Shown here in pieces: positions 20,970-31,800 of a DNA stretch of 64,000 nt. Position 1 is the stretch's first letter; each line of letters starts with the position of its first letter. Source of the stretch: Sipunculus nudus (lineage: Eukaryota > Annelida > Sipuncula > Golfingiida > Sipunculidae); the NCBI GenBank assembly GCA_026874595.1, contig CM049317.1, positions 69,237,118 through 69,301,117 of the forward strand, read 5' to 3'. The position numbers and the translations under genes are program-made. The notes under the pieces are model-generated. The model saw only the letters and a program-made list of their open reading frames with translations. It was not told the DNA's origin and made no database searches.

Positions 20970-23900
20970 GTAGGCCAATAGTTGTTGTGCACGGTTTTAG
21001 GTGTATGCATGCTCCATTGCAGCCGAACTGTCCATCTGTTTGTGTAGCGACATAATGTTAAGGCATTTAGGCTTATCTTTATTCTACAAACCTAAGTAGA
21101 ACAGAGTGGTGATTAATAACATAATTGAGTAATATACACCTTGTATATGGTTCTTATGAAAAATTAAATTACATCTTTTAGACTAAGAATAGATTGACGT
21201 TGTCATACACGAAAATGATGAAAGAGTGGCAATAACGATTGTATACGCATGTGAAACATTATGTAACATACCACTCACAGGGATTTAAATATATGTCTAC
21301 ACTCAAGAGTCCAAATCTTGTGCAAATAAAAGGTCAACAAGACATTAAAGTAAATACATGTATGTTATACTTTCTTATTTTACATTTACAAGGAAATTCT
21401 TAAAATACGTGCTGAATGTTGTTGAAAACGAAAATATATATGAATGATATTATTACATGATGACATTGCAACACACTGCTATAATGATTTGGCACTTTTG
21501 AGATAAATATAACAGATGTATATTAGCAACCGTGCGCATTATTGTGATATAATATGTAATCTTTGAAATATATTTCTAAACCTGGTTCTGATATACTAAA
21601 AAATAAACGTTAAAATTTTAAAACCTTATACTTAAATATAATATATTTGGAATATGTCACATAAAAAAGTATTTATAAATTTAAATTATGCGTGTGTGTT
21701 TATATGAAAAGTCGTCCCAATCAAGTTTGATTACCCTTCTAAACCTGCGAGAGATCCCCCCCCCCGCCTCAGCTCCACCCTCGAAGATAAGAAAGATAAC
21801 AGATGTGGAATCTCATTTTTCACAGTCACCACAAATTCTTTAAACGGTTTCAGACCAAAATTATGGCATATATTACTATGTGTGTCTACGTGTGAATACA
21901 ATTTTTATCCCAATTAATTTTCATTACCCTTCCACACCTGCCAGAGATTACCCCCCCCCCCCCCCCCAACCTTGAAGATAAGAAAGGTTTCAGAAGTGCC
22001 GGATTGAGTTTAATATGGCGTAATACATTGTAGGTAATCATTGTGGAAGGAGCAGGAGTATTGAAGCCAAACACTGTTCCTAACGTTCAAGCAACAAACC
22101 TGCAAGATCGAACTCCTCCGGCTCCCACCCGTGAACAGAATACAGAGGGCGCCACCGGTCTTCATGAGGTATGTGATGTTTTGTCGAGCTTGACAGTTTG
22201 CCCTAAATTAATCAGATGATTATGTGGTTTCTGTTGGCGTGTCAGAAGCGGAGCCGGAGATCGATGGCCTTTGGACTCGACTTTTTTTCAGTCATCATAA
22301 ATTCTTTTAAGGATTTCAAATTTAGTTTGATACCATTCCACGCCTGCGAGTTAGCCCCCCCCCCCCCTCCCCACAATGAGGATAAATTGACGCCACTGAT
22401 AAGAAAAGTAAGAGAATTGCGGGATTAAGTTTTAAATGGCTTAAAAATTGTAGGTAACCAGTGTGGCCAAACCAGGAGGGATGAATCCTAAGACTTTTTC
22501 CAACGCTCAAACAAACCTGCAAGAACAAACCCCTCCGGTCCCCAACCATGGACAGAATACAGAAGGCGCCACCGGTCAGCCTGAGGTATGTGATATTTTG
22601 TCGCGCTTTACAGTTTGCCTAAAATTGTTCAGATTGTGTGACTTCTGTTTGCGTTACAGAGGCAGATCCGGAAGGGAGATCCATGGAAACTGGAATCTCC
22701 TTTTTTACAACCACCACAAATTCTTTAAACGGTTTCAGACCAAAATTATGGCATATTACTATGTGTGTGTACGTGTGAATACCAATTTTATCCCAATTAA
22801 TTTTCATTACCCTTCCACACCTGCCAGAGATTACCCCCCCCCCCCAACCTTGAAGATAAGAAAGGTTTCAGAAGTGCCGGATTTAGTTTAATATGGCGTA
22901 ATACATTGTAGGTAATCATTGTGGAAGGAGCAGGAGTAGTGAAGCCTGACACTGTTCCTAACGTTCAAGCAACAAACCTGCAAGATCGAACTCCTCCGGC
23001 TCCCACCCGTGAACAGAATACAGAGGGCGCCACCGGTCTTCCTGAGGTATGTGATGTTTTGTCGAGCTTGACCGTTTCCTCAACTTAATCAGATGATTGT
23101 GTGATTTCTGTTAGCGTTTCAGAAGCGGAGCCGGTTATCGATGGCTTCTGGACTCACCTTTATTTCAGCCACCATAAATTCTTTTAAGGGTTTCAAATTT
23201 AGTTTGATACCATTCCACGCCTGCGAGTTAGCCCCCCCCCCCCCCCACAATGAGGATAAATTGACGCCACTGATAAGAAAAGTAAGAGAATTGCGGGATT
23301 AAGTTTTATATGGCTTAAAAATTGTAGGTAACCAGTGTGGCCAAACCAGGAGGGAGGAATCCTAAGACTTTTTCCAACGCTCAAACAAACCTGCAAGAAC
23401 AAACCCCTCCGGTCCCCAACCATGGACAGAATACAGAAGGCGCAACCGGTCAGCCTGAGGTATGTGAAATTTTTCGCGCTTTACAGTTTGCCTAAAATTG
23501 TTCAGATTGTGTGACTTCTGTTTGCGTTACAGAAGCAGATCCGGAAGGGAGATCCATGGAAACTGGAATCTCCTTTTTTACAACCACCACAAATTCTTTA
23601 AAGGGTTTCAATTCAATTTTATGGCATATATTTATATGTGTGTGCGCGTACGAATAAAATTTTTATCCCAGTTAACCCAGATTACCCTTCCACGCCTGCG
23701 AGATACCCTCCCCCCTCCTCCAACCCTGAAGATAAGAAAGGTTTCAGAAGTGCCGGATTAAGTTTAATATGGCGTAATACATTGTAGGTAATCATTGTGG
23801 AAGGAGCAGGAGTAGTGAAGCCTGACACTGTTCCTAACGTTCAAGCAACAAACCTGCAAGATCGAACTCCTCCGGCTCCCACCCGTGAGCAGAATACAGA

Positions 23901-26900
23901 GGGCGCCACCGGTCTTCCTGAGGTATGTGATGTTTTGTCAAGCTTGACCGTTCCCTCAACTTAATCAGATGATTGTGTGATTTCTGTTGGCGTTTCAGAA
24001 GCGGAGCCGGAGATGTATGGGTTCTGGACTCACCTTTATTTCATCCTACATAAATTCTTTTAAGGGTCCAAATTTAGTTCAATACCATTCCGTGCCTGAG
24101 AGTAAGCCCCCCCCCCCCCACTCAGTGAGGATGAGTTGGCGCCATTGATAAGGAAGGTGAGAGAAGTGCTGGATTAAGTTTAAAAGGGCTTCAAATATTG
24201 TAGATAACCAGTGTGGCTAAACCAGGAGGGATGAATCCTAAGACTGTTTCTAACGCTCGAGCAAACCTGCAAGAACAAACCCCTCCGGTCCCCAACCATG
24301 GACAGAATACAGAAGGCGCAACCGGTCAGCCTGAGGTATGTGATATTTTGTCGCGCTTTACAGTTTGCCTAAAATTGTTCAGATTGTGTGACTTCTGTTT
24401 GCGTTACAGAAGCAGATCCGGAAGGGAGATACATGGAAACTGGAATCTCCTTTTTTACAGCCACCACAAAATTATTAAACGGTTTCAGACCAATGATATG
24501 GCATATATTACTATGTGTGTGTACGTGTGAATACAAATTTTATCAGAATTAATTTCCATTACCCTTCAACACCTGCCATAGATTCCCCCCCCCCCCTCCA
24601 TCCTTAAAGATAAGAAAGGGTTTAAAAGTGCCGGATTGAGATTAATATGGCGTAATACATTGTAGGTAATCATTGTGGAAAGAGCAGGAGTAGTGAAGCC
24701 TGACACTGTTCCTAACGTTCAAGCAACAAACCTGCAAGATCGAACTCCTCCGGCTCCCACCCGTGAACAGAATACAGAGGGCGCCACCGGTCTTCATGAG
24801 GTATGTGATGTTTTGTCGAGCTTGACAGTTTGCCCTAAATTAATCAGATGATTATGTGGTTTCTGTTGGCGTGTCAGAAGCGGAGCCGGAGGGGAGATCC
24901 ATGGGTTGTAGACTCACTTTTTTTTTCAGCCACCACAAATTCTTTTAAGGGTTTCAGACCATTTCGAACAGCCAGGACCCCACTAAATCTGATCTTCCAG
25001 TTTTTAAAGTTAATACTTTAATAATATCAAGACGCTGAAGTTATTTTAACTGAGATATTTCATATAAACATGGTTATAGATATGTTAAGAGTGATACATA
25101 TGACTGTTTTCATGGCAATTTTAATTTTAAAAAATTTACGGGTTGACTATCAGTTTGCGTTGTCTCACGGAAAAAAACGTGTTTTTACCCTGAATAAAAT
25201 AACTTTGAACAAAAACCCTTTTTTTAACCAAGACATTTTTAGGAAACCGAAAATTACATTTTTACTTTATCATATAAGAAAAGCGCTTGCTTGTACGTAT
25301 TTGGTCAATAAATGCAAGGCCCTTTAAATAACTTTTAACAAAAACATTTTTAAACCAACAGATTTTCAGGAAACTGAAATTACATTCTTACTTTATCATG
25401 TTAGAAAGGTGCTTGCTCACACTTATGCGGTCAATAAATGCAAGGCCCTTTGCCCTTTAAAGCATGGAGTACATTTTAAATTTTAAAAGTGATGAACGCA
25501 TACTCTGGTAGAGGCTACAATAAGAAACAGGAGCAACAATCAAGGGGGGAGGGGGGTGCGGGTATATATCCCAAACTTTTCAGCAAGGGGGGATGGCCAA
25601 TTTTATGACCCCATTGATATAAAGGTGAATAATATTTATATATTGGAAATTAAATAACTTTATAATTGAAATAATAGATTTGGGTTCCATCTCTTAGTTT
25701 ACTCAGAAATATGTATCTAAACTTGGTTTACAATTAACATAAACTTGAGAAATAATACTTTATTTTTTAAAACATTATACAAAATGTTATAAATTGAATA
25801 TGAGTCACACACTAAACATTGATATTTATGTGCGTGTGTGTGCGTGTTTATATAGAAAATTGTCCCAATTAACTTTGATACCCTTTAACGTCTGCGAGTT
25901 AACCCCACAGAGAGGATAAATTGACGCCACTGATGAGAAAGGAAACAAATCAGAAGTGCTGGATTTAGTTTGATGTGGCGTAAAATATTGTAGGTAACCA
26001 ATGTGGACAAACCAGTAGGGGAGAATCCTAAGACTGTTTCTAACGCTCAAGCAAACCTGCAAGAACAAACCCCTCCGGTCCCCAACCATGGACAGAATAC
26101 AGAGGGCGCCACCGGTCAGCCTGAGGTATGTCATATATTTTGTTGGGCTTGATAGATTGCCTCAAGTATTCAGATGATTGTTGGATTTCTATTGGCGTTA
26201 CAGAAAGGGATCCGAAGGGGAGATCAATGGGATCTGGACTTACCTTTTTTTAGCCACCACAAATTCTTTTAAGGGTTTTAGATCAATTCGAACAGCCAGA
26301 ACCCCCCTCATCTCTATCAATCTGATCTTCAAGTTTTAAAAGTGAACAGTATTATAATATCCAGACGCTTAAGTTTTCAACTGGTGTATTTCATATATAC
26401 ATGGTTATAGATATGATAAGAGTGATACCTTTGACTGTTTTCATGGCAATTAAAATTCAAACGGGTTGACTACCAGTTGCCTGTGTTACACAGTAAAAAA
26501 ACTTGATTTTGGCTTGAATTTAATAACTTTTAACCCAAAAAAAATTTTTTTAACCAACACATTTTTAGGAAACTGAAAATTGCATCTTTACTTACTCATA
26601 TTAGAAGATTGCATGCATAAACGTATGTAGTAAATAAATGTAAAGGTCCTTTGCCCCCTAAAGCATGAAGTAAATTTTATTGTTTTAAGTGATGAACGCA
26701 TATCAGTGTAAATTGAAAATTGAAATAAATCATATATCATGTAATCATGATTAGTTTATTATTGCTTGTATCCAAAGAGACCTTGCATCCGGTTCTAATC
26801 AGCGTCAGATAATGTACGATAAAGGCGGCCTTAAGTGCACTGGATCTTACAGTTTGAGGATATATTGGGTTATTTGAGAAGCATTGCCTACAACTTGGCC

Positions 26901-27964
26901 ATGTACTGAACATTTGGTCAAGGCTGAATTACACATTGGAAGCAAATCATCAACATATAAAAAATAACGCTCACCTTATATATTCTCAAATTCAATTTAA
27001 AATTATGTTCCATACCAAGGGTTAATTGTCCCGGATATTTTTGCCCGTGGATTGTTGTCCTAGAGCCTTGTTCAACATTTTCTCACTAATCGTTTCATAA
27101 CTGCATAAATAATGTTTCCCATTTGATACTGAAAGCTTTAAAATAAACCAGTCCAATACGTTTTAATATACGACAGGAAAGTACTGAAAGAACTGCATCT
27201 GAATCCGCCGTAAATCAGAATACAGGAAACCAGCCAGAGGTCTCTGATATTTTTGCGACAGTTGACATTATCTTCTTATAGTATTAAAATGCTGGTAGGG
27301 TTAGTTTTCTGACCCGGGGTAATATTTAAATGTTATCATTCCTGCTATTCCGGTTCATGTTGCATTAGAACTGGCCTTTGACTAAACCTGTCACACAATA
27401 CGTATTGTTCCTGCATAATGAGTCGTATAACTTTTGTTTATCTGGTTTCGCATTGTTTAATTATTGTTCGGCCATTATTTTTTAATAAATTGTTTCTCAA
27501 ACGGAGCTGGCAGGAAGAGGAGAAAAAAAAATTAAAACAAAAATGGAAAAAACAGCAATACAAAACGCACTTTAACTGATATTAAAAATGTCTCCATGGA
27601 TTAATGAGTGGTTCCTTCCTCTCTTTAAATGAGATTTCCATTTCGAGAGTCCGTGTCTAACGGCCGAAGCCACGTATTCAGTATCTAAAGTACTAAGTTG
27701 AGATCGTTCGAAATCGCCCTGACAGTTTGCATTTCCCGTTAGGGCTCTTTATCTAAAAACAAATATGCACAGAAGTCGGCAATATTTGAATGGAGTACCG
27801 TTTAATGTTTTAGGTTATTCAAATGAGTTGACATGAACCCTGGGGAGATAACAGAGCGCCACCTTTTGTCGGTCTCAGAGACTATATTAAAACTCGTTTG
27901 TAATGGCGTCAAATGTCTTCAAGGGTGGGCGAGGGATGACTCGCAACTTTTCCAAACACACACA

Positions 27965-28009
<45 letters not shown>

Positions 28010-28824
28010 CCTTTTTTATTGCATGTGTGAAACATTTAAATATATTACAATTTAGTATAAGGTTTTAGAAAATAAGGTTTTCTGTTTCCAGTATATGTCA
28101 GTTCTTAATCAGGTTTAGATAAATAATATTTCATATAAAACTCAGAAATTGAACTAAAGTGCATAATTCTCATTATGATTAATTTCATTTACAAAATATT
28201 AGGATTGGATGATTACATAGATCATCCCCCTTGCAAAAAAATGGGGGGTATATATACCCCACCCCCCCTATATTGAGGCCCCTGCTATTTTGTCCAGCAA
28301 CATGGCATGCCGCGTCGTCATTGTTACCGGGGTTACAAAGCCGGATGGATGTTTTTAGCCACAAGCGCCGAAGTCAAATCTTACAATTGTTGGTACATTT
28401 CACACGAAAATTTAAAACGAAAATTTGGCAGAAACGTCGGAATGTTGATTTAAATAATATTAAAATAGTGCCGCGTTGGCGTGCCCGGCGGAAAAAAAAA
28501 AAAATCTCAATTTCATTTTTTTTTTATTTCATTGTTCAGTTTATAGGATCGGCGGGTTCGAGAAACGACAAATAAAAAAAATAATGGCCTTATTGTTCAG
28601 TTGTTCTTTTGTTCAAATTGAAACAGGAAGAACATGACAACGTATATCATAGGCACTATCGTTCGACGCTGAAAACATGCCATTGCAGTATACGCTTATC
28701 TTATATATTTGTGTTGTAGTTCATTATTAATATTCTGAAGAACAGACCCCTTCGCATTTGGTAACCGGTAAAAAGTAAGCGGATTTCAAGATCTGCTATT
28801 TGTATATATATAAAGTTACCCTTC

Positions 28825-28877
<53 letters not shown>

Positions 28878-31800
28878 TCAGACAATTTACATGTGACAAC
28901 CATAAAAATCAAGAGTAATTTCTCGGTGGTAGGATATACTCTGCTTGTTTAAAACTGTCTTGCGCTTATTTTGTGATTCACAGCAGATCATTTTAATTCT
29001 TTGTCGTTTTTTATGACTGTGACCAAGTATCATAGCGACGGCTGTACCTGATCTTCCTTAATGAAGTGATACCCCTTTATATAATCTATATCATTATGCT
29101 TTCCTTGTCTCTTCCTGTTAGATAATGTTGATAACAGGCAGTATCATAAATTTGTTTATGCTCTTGGACTCAACATATTGCCAGTTTTTAAATCCCTCAT
29201 ATTTATTCAAATGCATTTTTCCAGTACTCGCCAACATGAAAAGGAGCATGTTTACTTTTATTCTCGAAATTGGCAACTTTTATGCACAGATTTATAGATA
29301 CTTAACATGATACAGCCATTTCTTTCTGAAAATTCAAATAAAGTTGCACAATGTTTCTCCGTAGGATTGTAAGCATCAGAGAGTGGAAATTACACGGTCT
29401 CCGACCAATAGTAGTAAACCAGCTGCAGACGCCTGGCCTGCAAAGACAACGAACCCGCAGAAACCAAACGTTTTCGAAATCTTCATGTATTTTATATGCC
29501 AACACGGCCATATTGGTCTCACCTTATTCGTAGCGGAGAACCCAAATGACAAAAAATGTATCAAGGTATGAAATCCAGATGTTTCATTAAACTTTCTACA
29601 TTGTGTGTATGCGATGGATGCAAAGATTGTTTTCTTGGGCAGGTGTACTTTCTTGTCTAATATTTTTATATGAGATGGAAATAGTAAATTTTGAATAGAA
29701 TATGTTTGTATAAATATTATATAAGAGATAATAACCGTTATTAAACTCACATGATAATCCTATCAAAATACAATTAAAAGTAAATGGTGTTTTTTTTTCA
29801 TGACGACATCCCCTCTTACACCTACATTGTTATTTCCAATGTCTCGAGTTTATAATTTTTATTTTTTTGTCGAATGCAACTTAAATGATAAGCATGTGTT
29901 AAACAAAATGTTTAGATATGTAGTCATTCATTTCATCGTTTTATGAACAACCGGTCCTGTTCCCTTCATCCCTGTGTAAAATATGCGAAGGTTCGTCACA
30001 ATATTAGATAAATTACATCTCGTTACACTGTTTACATCGAACACCATTTTGTGCCACTGTGTGGTTTGATCCCATGAGTAGACAAGGCAAAGCGCCTATA
30101 ACGTTTTTGTTCGATTGTCAATCCCGGTATACATTATTTCATTGCCCTGGTAATGTCACATTAAATCAACTTACAACAGTATAATTCTGATTTCAAAATA
30201 AAAGTACCGTAGATTAAACATATCCCTCTAAAATCTTATTTGACCAGAAAATATTCATTATAGCATATTTAATTGTATCAGTCTGATTTGTGAAACATGT
30301 AATTATTCTCAATATGTGCAATTACATTATATAATTACATTCAGTCACTCTATAATCAATTTACCAATGTTTCGAAAAAATAAATAACGAAAATATATTT
30401 GCACTATTCTAAAGACGCCATATGGGGAAAGGGGTTCCTGTAAATAGACCCTAATACGACAGGTCATTGAAATAATTATTTTCTCTTTTTTTCATTAGTC
30501 AAAAGGTACATGATGTCTTACTTCGATAAAACATTTGACCATTGTTCTTTTGAGCAAGTGTAATTGTTGATTTGAAGGGAGTGTGGTAATAACTTACATT
30601 GTACACACATGTGTATTACATTAAGTCACAATTTTGATTATGTTCATATTGAAGAAACTAGAGCACATGTATGGGCGTGGACTGTTGGAAGAGAAAAACA
30701 TCATAATGGAATCACCTGATGACGGATTAGAACTTGTCATCAGAATCAAATTTTCCCAGAATGGAAGTTGGAAGGAGCAAGGAACTGAAAAGGAAGCAAG
30801 TACCATTAGTAACATGTTTAGATTTATTTGTCCGACTGAGGTGAAGTTATGAAAATTATTGTCGTGCAAGTGCTTAATTCTTCGTCTGTACAGGGATTAT
30901 ATTAACGTATAAACGATGTTTCGAATGAATATTTACTTGCCACGTGTACAAAGAAAACACATATACAACTGGGACTTATGATGTATATGATCACTTTACA
31001 CATTTTTATCGTTCAAGAACAAGAAGACAATCAGAAAAATTATTACCCAACTGACAAAAGCACCCATAGCCGTATTAACTGACGTGGCATTCATATATAC
31101 TGGCGCAAATGAATGGCAAACATCACCTTTAGAGTTCAAACTAACTTGCTCTTTGCTCCAAGGAATTCAAACAAGTGACACTGAAGAGCGTGACGTCTTC
31201 ATTTTTCCTGATAAGGTAACCAAACTGCGATTGTATATCATGTGTATGCACTTTCGATGATAGATAACTTGCTCAAACCAGAATTATACGTACAAGTATG
31301 TAGAAACGTATGAATGAACGTACACGGTGTGATGTTAGGTAAGATATTGTGGCAGGATTACGTGTGATAAATAGAGTAAATGCAGGTCACCTAAAGATCA
31401 ATCATATCAATGTTTATTGACAGATTGACAAAAGCTTAACAGCTACGAACAATGAGGGTAAAAAGCCTAAAAGTGACCCACAGTGTAGGACTGATGTACC
31501 TGTAAGTAAATGTTGTCTTATTATTTGTTCAATTTCCTCCGCAGTTTAAGTAAACTAGAATTAAAATGTTAGAAATGATGTTGCCTATAAAACACTACAT
31601 TGTAAAATATTACACGGTTTTGGCCTTGTGGACATCTTTACTATCTGAAATAACATTATTGGGTATTTGTAGGAGGCTCCTTTCAACATGCGATTAGATT
31701 ATTTATTTTGAAGGGTAGTTCCTGGATTGTAGGTAATACTTTAATTAAAATGGTAAAAAATGTGACTGAATAGCTATCTGGGTGTGCGGTTTTGTTCACA

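Larger units (their letters stand above)
21700..26300 (+). repeat. tandem amplified exon array, 876-bp A+B unit
   Basis: Exon starts are A 22034, B 22454, A 22912, B 23328, A 23788, B 24204, A 24666, B 25994. A-to-A distances are 878, 876 and 878; B-to-B distances are 874, 876 and then 1790. Each A and each B half also resemble one another (exon, 'tttctgttggcgttacag' segment, 'ccaccacaaattcttt', poly-C tract, 'gataagaaag', acceptor ttgtag), so the 876-bp unit arose from an older half-size unit of about 440 bp. Confidence 0.92.

Noticed and set aside
22216-24530. Plus- and minus-strand frames of 60-142 codons across the exon array
   Set aside because: They read through donor sites into introns and poly-C tracts. 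Only the 132/135-bp exon parts are supported.
20826-26125. CRISPR-like or satellite array interpretation of the 876-bp repeats
   Set aside because: Units contain phase-0 exons with splice sites and are far too long; the DNA is eukaryotic.
29302-29750. Minus-strand frames overlapping exon P1
   Set aside because: Shadows of the plus-strand exon; splice sites and phase support the plus strand.
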